Source of the DNA: CAZJHX01 sp964545715
GTDB lineage: Bacteria > Myxococcota_A > UBA9042 > GCA-2863065
Length of the DNA stretch: 7,919 nucleotides
Assembly (NCBI GenBank): GCA_964545715.1
Contig: CAZJHX010000270.1
Span: forward strand, 1 to 7,919
Direction: 5' to 3'
The notes under the pieces were generated by a model. That model saw nothing but the letters and a program-made list of their open reading frames with translations, did not search any database and was not told the DNA's origin. Each line of letters opens with the position of its first letter. The first letter of the stretch is position 1. Shown here piece after piece: positions 1 to 6,385 of this stretch. Both the position numbers and the translations under genes were made by a program.

Positions 1-1
1 G

Positions 2-1492
2 GATGCCGCCGGACGCTTTCGGTTTGTGCTGGACGTCGAGGACCTGGAGCAGGTCGCTTCGACGCGCCCGCCCGACGATCCACAGGTGAAGATCACCGTC
101 CAGTACGGCGGGGACTCCGTGCGGGGCGCGGACCGTGCGGATCACAGCCTGGATCTCAGCCGCGAGACCCTTCAGCTGCAAGCGGCACTTGCGCCGCCCC
201 GAATCGGCGTCGACGAGGCGCCTCGCGTATTGGCCGTCCTGCGACGCGGTGCAGAGCCCGCTGCCGATCTCGCCCTGACGGCGACGCTGGGCAGCCAGAC
301 GGTGCGCGTATACACCGGCGGCGACGGGCGCGCCGTCTTCGACGCTTTTGAGCCACCCGGGCCGGGACGATACGACATCACGATCGGCTTCGAGGGCAGC
401 AAGCGCTTCAATCCGGTGTCGGTGACCCGCAACCTGATGGTGATCGTGCGCACGTCGGTCACGCTCGAGCGCACCGACGACCAGGACGATCCGCTGGCCA
501 TCTCGGTGGCCGGTCGCCTGCGTGGCGGCGGCGAGGCCATGCAGGGCACCGTGACCATCGCGCTGGACGACACCGCCTACGCCTATATAGATACTGTCGA
601 GGACGGCACCTTCTCCGCCGAGATCGACTTGAGCGCCGCCGCCATGCGCTTTGGCCCGGCCCGCGCGCGGCTTCGGGCCGTCTACTCGCCGGCCGAGCCC
701 TGGGAGATCGGGTCGCTGTCTCCGGGGCTGCCCCTCTGGATTCCGCCCCCACCGCGGGTCCCCCTCAGCGTCTACCTGGTTCCGCTGCTGGCCCTGATCC
801 TGGCCGTCGTCCTGGTCACCCTGGCACGCTCGGGCCGCCTGACCGCCTGGCGTGAGCGGCTGCGTGACCTGCTGAGACCGCGCGCCTTCCGCCGTGGATC
901 GGCCGGTGACAAGACCTCGCGACTGGTGGAGTCCGTCGATGATGCGTCCATCGGGACGTTGGCCAGGCCGCGACACCACGTGGCGGGCTTCGTCTGGGAC
1001 AGCCACCTGGACCTGCCGATCACGGTCGCGCGCTTGTCGGCGCGGCAGGGTGAGCACGTCGTGGCCGCCGTGGACGCGGACGCACGCGGTCTGTTTGTGC
1101 TCGGTCCATTGGAGCCCGGCGTCTACACGCTGGTCATCGAGAGCGCCGGCTTCGTGCCTGAGTCGATCCCGATGAAGATCCCACACTCGGGCTACCTGTC
1201 GCGCTGCCGGATCCGGATGCTGCCGCTCCGTGCGATGACCAGCCGCGCCTACGATGCCCTGGTGGAGGCTTGCGGCGACGGCGCGATGCACTTCGGCTCC
1301 GATACCCCGCGCGACATCGAGACGCTGCTGAACCAGGCGCCCGACCTGAATCCGGACGTCGTGAAGGAGCTGACCGCGCGCTTCGAGGCGCTGTACTTCG
1401 GCGGCGATGTGCGGGTCACGCTGGCTGAGCATAAGGCCACGCTGGCCCTGATGGAGCGTGTCCGCCAAGCCCCCGCGGAGCCACCCGCATGA
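2..1492 (+). CDS. Membrane protein with Ig-like repeats, carboxypeptidase-regulatory-like domain and DUF4129-like C-terminus (5' partial)
   Basis: The reading frame is open to the left edge, and the residues before the first GTG (position 26) read DAAGRFRFVLDVED, typical of the end of a beta-sandwich repeat, so the true start lies outside the window. Counting from the GTG at 26, residues about 50-140 and 143-230 look like two Ig-like beta-sandwich domains. A proline-rich linker follows, then one strong transmembrane helix at about 247-267 flanked by arginines on its C-terminal side, placing the repeats outside and the rest in the cytoplasm. Residues about 319-400 resemble a carboxypeptidase regulatory-like fold, with a GxFVLGPLEPGVYTLVIE-type turn. 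Residues about 423-480 (FGSDTPRDIETLL, then FEALYFGGDV) resemble the C-terminal helical part of DUF4129, a usual neighbour of MoxR/DUF58 genes. It probably serves as a membrane scaffold or sensor of the module. Its stop overlaps the next start as ATGA. Domain names rest on pattern recognition. Confidence 0.8.
   Translation, partial: DAAGRFRFVLDVEDLEQVASTRPPDDPQVKITVQYGGDSVRGADRADHSLDLSRETLQLQAALAPPRIGVDEAPRVLAVLRRGAEPAADLALTATLGSQTVRVYTGGDGRAVFDAFEPPGPGRYDITIGFEGSKRFNPVSVTRNLMVIVRTSVTLERTDDQDDPLAISVAGRLRGGGEAMQGTVTIALDDTAYAYIDTVEDGTFSAEIDLSAAAMRFGPARARLRAVYSPAEPWEIGSLSPGLPLWIPPPPRVPLSVYLVPLLALILAVVLVTLARSGRLTAWRERLRDLLRPRAFRRGSAGDKTSRLVESVDDASIGTLARPRHHVAGFVWDSHLDLPITVARLSARQGEHVVAAVDADARGLFVLGPLEPGVYTLVIESAGFVPESIPMKIPHSGYLSRCRIRMLPLRAMTSRAYDALVEACGDGAMHFGSDTPRDIETLLNQAPDLNPDVVKELTARFEALYFGGDVRVTLAEHKATLALMERVRQAPAEPPA
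1477..1492 (+). promoter_or_regulatory. Shine-Dalgarno and ATGA coupling site for the DUF4350 gene
   Basis: GGAG at 1477-1480 sits 8 bases before ATG 1489, and the ATG overlaps the upstream TGA (1490-1492). This fixes the start of the DUF4350 gene and suggests terminating ribosomes re-initiate on it. Confidence 0.6.
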
Positions 1493-2697
1493 GCGCCCTG
1501 CTCGCACTGACCGCGCTGCTGCTCGGCGGACCGGCGGACTTCGACCCCCAGTCCGAGGACTGGAACGGCATGCGCTACGTCGCGACCACCGCCGCGGAAG
1601 CCAAGGTGGAGCTGGAGGTCGTCCCCGAGTTCGACTGGAGGGACGTCGACAGCGATGACGTGCTCGTGTTTCTGCGACCGGGCGTCACGGTGGAGGCCGA
1701 CGAGCTGCGGGAGTTCGTGTTGGATGGCGGGCATGCGGTCGTGGCGCTCGATCGTGGCGACGGCCCCCACCTGCTGGAGGCGTTTGGGCTGCGCCTGCTG
1801 ACCGAGCCCGTGATCCACAGCGAGTATTACCGCGACCACCCCGCTTTTCCCCGGTTGACGGCGCCGGAGACCGAGGCCGGCGAGCAACCGCATTTTCTTT
1901 GGTACAACGTGGCCGAGATCATCCTGAATCACCCGACCGCCATCGCGCTGGACAAGACCGCGCGCGGCCGGGGCGACGCCAACGTTCTCATAGAGTTTGC
2001 CGAGCCGGACCAGGCGTTTGCGGTCGAGGTCGCCGACGGGGACGGCTATGTGCTGTTTATCGGGGACGCGAGCATCTTCATCAACGACATGCAGCGCCAC
2101 GCGTACGGGGACAAGCAGTTTGCCGCCAACACGCTGCGCTACTTCTGCGACGACCCGTGCAGCGTCAAGGTCCTCACTCCCGACGCCGTCGTGCGTGGTC
2201 GCTACTCACCGACGGGAGGGCGCGCGCTCGGCGGCCTCTCGCGACAGTTTTCGCTGGCCATCGCCGCCCTGAACGAGACGCTGGCGGCGGCCGGCGACTG
2301 GTTCGGACGCCCCGAAGTCCTCTTCGGGGCATCCGCCTCGCTGCTGTTGGCCATGTTGTTGGGCAGCTCGCTGCTGCCGTGGCCGACCGCCCTGCCCCGC
2401 TTCGCGTGGCTGCATACCGCGACCCATCGGCGCAGCGCCACGGACTATCGCGTGCAGGCGCTGTCGATGGCCCGCAGCCGCTCGGACTTCACGATCGCGG
2501 CGCTGATGCTGGCCGACCGCTTCGAGCGCCTTGCCGGCGACCGGCGCATGGACTCGCCCGCCGCCTTGAGGTGCGTAGATACATTCAATAAAGTACGCGC
2601 GCGTGGCGCCGGCCCCAGGCCGGAAATGCGCATGAGCGCTCATCAGTTCGAGCAACTGTGGAACGATTGTGAGGCGGTGCTTGGGACGATCACCTGA
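1489..2697 (+). CDS. DUF4350-type membrane protein
   Basis: This 402-residue protein has the layout of DUF4350 proteins found next to MoxR and DUF58 genes. Residues 1 to about 14 form a short hydrophobic leader. A Rossmann-like region at about 55-105 includes a DELREFVLDGGHAVVAL stretch, matching the family pattern of a GATase-like fold that reads as 'open a wall of GG and store a value'. At 186-200, GYVLFIGDASIFIND matches the family's conserved G-D-x-S-x-F-x-N segment. A transmembrane helix lies at about 276-297, followed by a roughly 100-residue cytoplasmic tail. The ATG at 1489 is chosen because it makes an ATGA overlap with the previous gene and has GGAG at 1477-1480, 8 bases upstream. 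The biochemical role of DUF4350 is unknown; here it probably presents an extracytoplasmic domain linked to the MoxR/DUF58 partners. The gene carries a strong hairpin at 2304-2335 and an AT-rich rare-codon patch near its 3' end. Confidence 0.85.
   Translation: MSALLALTALLLGGPADFDPQSEDWNGMRYVATTAAEAKVELEVVPEFDWRDVDSDDVLVFLRPGVTVEADELREFVLDGGHAVVALDRGDGPHLLEAFGLRLLTEPVIHSEYYRDHPAFPRLTAPETEAGEQPHFLWYNVAEIILNHPTAIALDKTARGRGDANVLIEFAEPDQAFAVEVADGDGYVLFIGDASIFINDMQRHAYGDKQFAANTLRYFCDDPCSVKVLTPDAVVRGRYSPTGGRALGGLSRQFSLAIAALNETLAAAGDWFGRPEVLFGASASLLLAMLLGSSLLPWPTALPRFAWLHTATHRRSATDYRVQALSMARSRSDFTIAALMLADRFERLAGDRRMDSPAALRCVDTFNKVRARGAGPRPEMRMSAHQFEQLWNDCEAVLGTIT
2304..2335 (+). repeat. Strong intragenic inverted repeat (hairpin)
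   Basis: GCCCCGAAG (2309-2317) and CTTCGGGGC (2322-2330) form a perfect 9-bp stem around a TCCT loop. After one C/A mismatch (2308/2331) the stem continues with CGGA (2304-2307) against TCCG (2332-2335), giving 13 of 14 pairs. It lies inside the DUF4350 coding region, just before the codons of the transmembrane helix. No T-tract follows, so it is not a canonical intrinsic terminator. Any role, such as a translational pause before membrane insertion or mRNA stabilisation, is inference. Confidence 0.6.
2566..2594 (+). promoter_or_regulatory. Candidate internal sigma-70-like promoter upstream of moxR
   Basis: TTGAGG (2566-2571), a 17-base spacer and TAAAGT (2589-2594) match 4 of 6 positions of each consensus hexamer. 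The site lies in the 3' end of the DUF4350 gene, about 75 bases before the moxR start. It coincides with a run of AT-rich, locally rare codons (TTG, AGG, GTA, ACA, AAT, AAA, GTA), as if DNA-level constraint overrode codon preference. It could give the ATPase and DUF58 genes their own transcript. The motif match alone is weak. Confidence 0.3.
2609..2643 (+). repeat. Short hairpin plus 12-bp palindrome ahead of moxR
   Basis: CCGGCC (2609-2614) pairs with GGCCGG (2618-2623) around a 3-base loop. A perfect palindrome, ATGAGCGCTCAT, follows at 2632-2643. Both lie between the candidate internal promoter and the moxR start. Palindromes of this size are expected a few times by chance in a window this long, so only the position makes them worth recording as a possible leader structure or operator. 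Confidence 0.25.
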
Positions 2698-3658
2698 AGA
2701 AGAGACTAGAGCGGCGGAGATCGCGACGACCAAACGGCAGGCCGTCTTTCGAGAGATCGCGAAGGTCTACATCGGAGCGGACACCACCATAGAGGTGATG
2801 CTGATCGCGCTGCTGGCGCGCGGTCACGTGCTGCTCGAGGGCGTACCCGGCATCGCCAAGACCACATTGGTCAAGACGTTTGCCCAGACCCTGGGCTGCG
2901 AGTTCAAGCGGGTGCAGTTTACGCCGGATCTGCTGCCTGCCGACATCACCGGCACCTACGTGCTGGACCTCAAGAACAACGAGTTTGTGCTGCGCCGCGG
3001 CCCGATCTTCTCCAACGTCGTCCTCGGCGACGAGATCAACCGCGCCCCCGCCAAGACGCAGAGCGCGCTGCTGGAGGCGATGCAGGAAGCGCAGGTCACC
3101 ATCGACGGCCACACGATCAAGCTGGAGCCGCCCTTCATGGTGCTGGCCACCCAGAACCCGATCGAGCACGAGGGCGTCTACATGCTGCCCGAGGCCCAGC
3201 TCGACCGCTTCATGTTCAAGCTGAACCTGGGCTACCCGTCCTACGACGAGGAGCGCAAGCTGCTGCGCACGTACAACAGCCCGCTGGAGCAAGTGAACCT
3301 GGTGCTGCAGCCCGAGGACATCCTGCGGCTGGGCGAGGCCGCGTCAAAGGTCTTCGTGGACGAAGAGCTGATGGACTACGTGGTGCAGCTGGTCACGTTT
3401 ACGCGCAACCACCCCAAGGTGCTCATCGGCGGGTCCCCACGGGCCAGCCTGGTGCTCATGAACAGCGCCAAAGTGCGGGCCTTTGTGCACGGTCGCGCCT
3501 TTGTGACGCCTGACGACATCCGCTTTCTGGCGCCCTACGTGCTGGAGCACCGGATCCTGCTCACGCCCGAGGCGGAGCTGGAGGGCACGAACAGCGCCGT
3601 GGTGCTTGCCCAGGCCCTGAAATCAGTTCCGTACGCCGGGACAAGTCGGGTCTCCTGA
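2669..3658 (+). CDS. MoxR-family AAA+ ATPase
   Basis: This 329-residue protein is a clear MoxR (AAA_3 type) ATPase. The Walker A motif is GVPGIAKTT at residues 58-66, and Walker B with the family signature is LGDEINRAP from about 119. Sensor 1 is ATQNPIEHEG from 160, followed by LPEAQLDRF. GGSPRAS in the C-terminal lid domain supplies the sensor 2 arginine. All catalytic positions are present, so it should hydrolyse ATP as a cytoplasmic hexamer. MoxR proteins act as chaperone-like remodellers of VWA-containing partners, and the DUF58 gene just downstream encodes the obvious one. The start is uncertain: GTG 2669 overlaps the upstream gene by 29 bases, while TTG 2681 has GAGG at 2671-2674, 6 bases before it. 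The next in-frame GTG/ATG codons (near 2795) would remove conserved N-terminal helix, so I reject them. The substrate cannot be told from sequence. Confidence 0.95.
   Translation: MRRCLGRSPEEETRAAEIATTKRQAVFREIAKVYIGADTTIEVMLIALLARGHVLLEGVPGIAKTTLVKTFAQTLGCEFKRVQFTPDLLPADITGTYVLDLKNNEFVLRRGPIFSNVVLGDEINRAPAKTQSALLEAMQEAQVTIDGHTIKLEPPFMVLATQNPIEHEGVYMLPEAQLDRFMFKLNLGYPSYDEERKLLRTYNSPLEQVNLVLQPEDILRLGEAASKVFVDEELMDYVVQLVTFTRNHPKVLIGGSPRASLVLMNSAKVRAFVHGRAFVTPDDIRFLAPYVLEHRILLTPEAELEGTNSAVVLAQALKSVPYAGTSRVS
3655..3658 (+). promoter_or_regulatory. CTGA stop/start overlap, probable non-canonical start of the DUF58 gene
   Basis: The moxR stop TGA (3656-3658) is overlapped by CTG 3655 in the DUF58 frame. 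Three other junctions in the window use the same 4-base geometry (ATGA at 1489 and 7155, GTGA at 6382). No good Shine-Dalgarno precedes it, only a GGG at 3648-3650, so initiation would depend on coupling. Confidence 0.45.
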
Positions 3659-5322
3659 ACGGCTCCAACGTCCGGCTACGCCTCGACACCGGCGGCGTCC
3701 TCGCGCTGTCCACCGGCCTGGCGCTGTTGACGGTCGGCGTGCTCTCCGACAACCCGATCATCGCGCTGTGGGGCCAGGTCGTGCTCGGCATGGTGGCGCT
3801 GGCGTACCCGCTGTGTCTGCGCGACGCGGGCCGCGTGTGGGCCGGCGGGCTGACAGTGGACTGCGACGCGCCCACCGGACCGGGGGGCGGCATCGTCGCC
3901 GGTGGCCCCTTCGAAGTTCCGCTGACCATTTACAACCGGGGCGCCCGGCGTATCGGACGTCTGGGCGTCACCATGGTCACCAGCAGCGCGGTCGACTGCC
4001 CCGACCCCGAGGACGTGCGCGCCGTTGGACCGGGCGCGGAGCTCGAGTGGCGGGTCCAGGCTCACGCCCTGCGCACCGGCCCCGCCGTCATCCACGGCCT
4101 CTACCTGCGTGTCGTCGGGCCGACCGGCATGTTTCGCGCCACCGTGTACAAGCCGTTGGACGTACCGCTGACCGTTCTCCCGCGTACGGCGAGCCGCCGA
4201 TCTCGCGTGCCGCGGCTGCTGACGGCCGCCTCCGATCGGGACGCGCTGACCCCGACCGCCCAGCCGGTGCGTGGCCTGGGCTCCGATATCCGAGAGCTGC
4301 GCGATCACCACCACGGCGACCCGTTCAAGCACATCGCCTGGAAAGCCACCGCCCGCGCGCGCCGCCTGATCGTCAAGGAGTTTGAGAGCGAGGTCACTCG
4401 CAGCGTCTATGTGCTGCTGGATATCGGCCCGTCCATGCGCTGGGGCGCTCCAGGGCAGGCCCGGGTCGACGTGGGGATCGACCTGGCGTTTCACCTGGCG
4501 CGCACCGTCAACACCGGCCGCGATCGCTTCGGCCTGGTCACCTTTGATCAGGAGGTGTTCGGCTTCACGCGCGCCGCCACCGGCCACGCCATGCCTCAGC
4601 GCGTGATCGCGCATCTGCTCGAGGTCCACGCGGTCGTGCACAAGAGCTTTACCGACGCCATGACGACTGGCGACCTGGTCTCGCGAGTGGCCGAGTTCAT
4701 CCGGGTGCAGGAGTCCGTCGATCTGTCCCTGCCACGGGCCATGGTCGCGGACGACGGACCCGACCTTGGGATCTGGGACAAGAGCGCCGTGATGAGCCGC
4801 GTGTACGAGCACCTGGAGCGAAACGCCGCGGAGCTGAAGGTGCTGTCGCATTATTTCTCGGACCCGGCAGAGGACGCGGATGAGGCCGCGCTGCGCACGT
4901 ATTGTCGCCTGCGCGGCATCGAGCTGCCGTACCGCACCGACGCTTTGCCCGGCCCCAAGGAGGTCGGTCTGGAGCGCGCCATCCAGCAGGTCATCGCGGA
5001 CCGGGGCGGCACCCACACGCTGGTCGTCGTCACCGACCTCACAGGCGTGCACAACGCGGCGCAGCTCATGCCGGCCGTTCGCCTGGCGCGCCGTCACCGT
5101 CATCGCCTGGTCTTCATCGTGCCTGACGCGGACCTGGCGGCCTCGGACGCCGACACGCTGGAGCGTCGTCTGCACGTGCTCTTTGACGAGGACAACACGG
5201 CACGACGCAGCCGCATCGCCGTCGGTCTGCGCGCCCAGGGCGTCAGCGTCTACGACCGCAGCTCCGCCTTGGGCACCTCCAAGCGCAAGCCCCCACCGTC
5301 CCGACTGCGTGCTGCTGGGTGA
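3655..5322 (+). CDS. DUF58 domain protein (VWA-like), probable CTG start
   Basis: Numbered from CTG 3655 this is 555 residues. Two hydrophobic helices (about 15-30 and 34-56) form the N-terminal membrane hairpin usual for DUF58. A beta-rich region follows. The DUF58 signature lies at about 206-234: an RELRDHHHGDPFKHIAWK stretch with G221, D222, W229 and R234, matching the family R-x-Y-x-x-G-D-x-x-R-x-I-x-W pattern. Next comes a VWA-like strand with LLDIGPSM (D256, G258, S260), a variant of the D-x-S-x-S metal site, and a later strand ending VVVTDL (D461). About 115 residues (about 323-440) separate the two halves of this fold, longer than in typical DUF58 proteins. No ATG, GTG or TTG occurs between the in-frame stop at 3511 and TTG 3727, and starting at 3727 would cut the first helix. 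CTG 3655 overlaps the moxR stop as CTGA. It is the expected MoxR partner at the inner membrane. The family is secure; the start is inferred. Confidence 0.9.
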   Translation: MNGSNVRLRLDTGGVLALSTGLALLTVGVLSDNPIIALWGQVVLGMVALAYPLCLRDAGRVWAGGLTVDCDAPTGPGGGIVAGGPFEVPLTIYNRGARRIGRLGVTMVTSSAVDCPDPEDVRAVGPGAELEWRVQAHALRTGPAVIHGLYLRVVGPTGMFRATVYKPLDVPLTVLPRTASRRSRVPRLLTAASDRDALTPTAQPVRGLGSDIRELRDHHHGDPFKHIAWKATARARRLIVKEFESEVTRSVYVLLDIGPSMRWGAPGQARVDVGIDLAFHLARTVNTGRDRFGLVTFDQEVFGFTRAATGHAMPQRVIAHLLEVHAVVHKSFTDAMTTGDLVSRVAEFIRVQESVDLSLPRAMVADDGPDLGIWDKSAVMSRVYEHLERNAAELKVLSHYFSDPAEDADEAALRTYCRLRGIELPYRTDALPGPKEVGLERAIQQVIADRGGTHTLVVVTDLTGVHNAAQLMPAVRLARRHRHRLVFIVPDADLAASDADTLERRLHVLFDEDNTARRSRIAVGLRAQGVSVYDRSSALGTSKRKPPPSRLRAAG

Positions 5323-5326
5323 CCAA

Positions 5327-5344
5327 CCGCGTGCTATAACGCGG
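5327..5344 (+). promoter_or_regulatory. Candidate -10 element inside an inverted repeat, possible leaderless start of the rlmN-like gene
   Basis: TATAAC (5335-5340) matches 5 of 6 positions of the -10 consensus and ends 7 bases before ATG 5348, so transcription would begin at or next to the A of the start codon. No usable Shine-Dalgarno precedes the ATG (GGA at 5343-5345 is only 2 bases away). Arms CCGCGT (5327-5332) and ACGCGG (5339-5344) form a 6-bp inverted repeat over the -10. It could be an operator, or in read-through RNA a hairpin close to the start codon. No convincing -35 hexamer is present. Confidence 0.35.
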
Positions 5345-5347
5345 ACC

Positions 5348-6385
5348 ATGGCCACCCTACCCGCTATCGACGGCATGCCGCGTCCTGCGCTGGCGGACCT
5401 TCTCGATGGGCTGGGCGTGGGCGCCGTACACGCCGACACCGTTTTTTCGGCGATGCACCGGGAGCACGTGGCCACCGACCGGATCGCGGCATTGGGACCT
5501 CGCAAAGCCGCCCTGCTCGCACAGGCGACGTGCCGGTCAGCAGTCTCCATCGAGCAGCGTGCGGCCTCCGACGACGACACCACGAAGCTGGTCTTTCGCA
5601 TGCCGGACGGCGCGCGTACGGAAGGCGTCCTGATCCCTCACGGCATAGATCGGCTGACCTTCTGCGTCTCCAGCCAGGTCGGCTGCGCGATGGGCTGCGG
5701 CTTCTGCGCGACCGCTCAAATGGGGCTGCAGCGCGGCCTGACGGCCGGCGAGATCGTGGCGCAGGTCCGGCTGGCGAGGCAGTGCGCGCCCTCCCGCGTG
5801 ACCAACCTCGTGTTCATGGGCATGGGTGAGCCCCTGCACCATTATGAGGCGACGACCGACGCGATTCGGATCCTGACCGACCATCGCGGCCAGATGCACC
5901 CGATGCGTCGCATCACGGTGTCCACCGTGGGCCTGGCGCCGAAGATCCGGCGACTGGCGGACGACTTTGGCGGGCGGATCCAGCTCGCGGTCAGCCTGAA
6001 CGCGGGTACTGAGGCGACGCGCCGTGCGATCATGCCTATCGCTGACTCGTTTTCGATGGCCACGCTCAAAGACGCGTGCCTGGGGTATCCGCTGCCGGCG
6101 TCGCGGCGCTTCATCCTGGTCGAGTACGTGCTGCTGGCCGGCCTCAACGACACGCCGAGCGAGCTTGCGGGGCTGGTGGAGTGGACCCGCGGGCTGCCGT
6201 GCCTGGTCAACCTGATCGCGTGGAACGCCTTTGATGGCGTGGACTTCCAGAGCCCGAGCGCGCATGAGGTGGAGCGCGTCCGGGCCACGCTGGATGCCGC
6301 GGGGGTCTGCGTCACGGTGCGTCGCCCGCGTGGCCGCCGGGTGGACGGGGCCTGCGGTCAGCTGGCGCTGCGCAGCGCCGCGTGA
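5348..6385 (+). CDS. rlmN: Radical SAM rRNA adenine-C2 methyltransferase, RlmN family
   Basis: This 345-residue protein belongs to the RlmN/Cfr radical SAM family, which methylates C2 of A2503 in 23S rRNA (RlmN also acts on A37 of some tRNAs). The iron-sulfur cluster cysteines are C113, C117 and C120 in GCAMGCGFCAT. C106, in TFCVSSQVG, corresponds to E. coli C118, and C336, in GACGQL, corresponds to the methyl-carrying C355. MGMGEPL, VNLIAWNAF and the TVRRPRG stretch before the last cysteine are also family marks. CATAQMGLQRGLTAGEI is closer to RlmN than to Cfr. The N-terminal domain is short and weakly conserved, the usual SLHA is SLNA, and the usual DID before the last cysteine is RVD, so a divergent RlmN or RlmN-like paralogue is likely. 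ATG 5348 is chosen because the frame upstream of it overlaps the DUF58 gene with non-family sequence. The next gene overlaps its stop by 4 bases. Confidence 0.9.
   Translation: MATLPAIDGMPRPALADLLDGLGVGAVHADTVFSAMHREHVATDRIAALGPRKAALLAQATCRSAVSIEQRAASDDDTTKLVFRMPDGARTEGVLIPHGIDRLTFCVSSQVGCAMGCGFCATAQMGLQRGLTAGEIVAQVRLARQCAPSRVTNLVFMGMGEPLHHYEATTDAIRILTDHRGQMHPMRRITVSTVGLAPKIRRLADDFGGRIQLAVSLNAGTEATRRAIMPIADSFSMATLKDACLGYPLPASRRFILVEYVLLAGLNDTPSELAGLVEWTRGLPCLVNLIAWNAFDGVDFQSPSAHEVERVRATLDAAGVCVTVRRPRGRRVDGACGQLALRSAA

Noticed and set aside
1249..2100. 283-codon minus-strand open frame across the first two genes
   Set aside because: It spans a real gene junction on the other strand, has no family features, and is explained by GC-rich codon bias.
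2309..2330. Intrinsic terminator between the DUF4350 and moxR genes
   Set aside because: The hairpin is strong but no T-tract follows and it lies about 360 bases before the gene end.
2632..2643. 12-bp palindromes (here and at 7489-7500) as operators
   Set aside because: About two perfect 12-bp palindromes are expected by chance in a window this long; no repeat copy or other support was seen.
4880..5347. Upstream extension of the rlmN-like frame into the DUF58 gene
   Set aside because: The extension reads as Arg/Ser/Thr-rich out-of-frame sequence, and RlmN family length fits the ATG at 5348.
3676..5601. Long open frame (641 codons) on the minus strand opposite the DUF58 gene
   Set aside because: Its translation is low-complexity, Arg/Gly/His/Val-rich with no recognisable domain, and it mirrors a secure + strand gene. 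High third-position GC commonly creates such antisense frames.
5348..6385. Cfr-type antibiotic-resistance methyltransferase
   Set aside because: The segment after the cluster cysteines (ATAQMGLQRGLTAGEI) and VNLIAWNAF follow RlmN rather than Cfr patterns.
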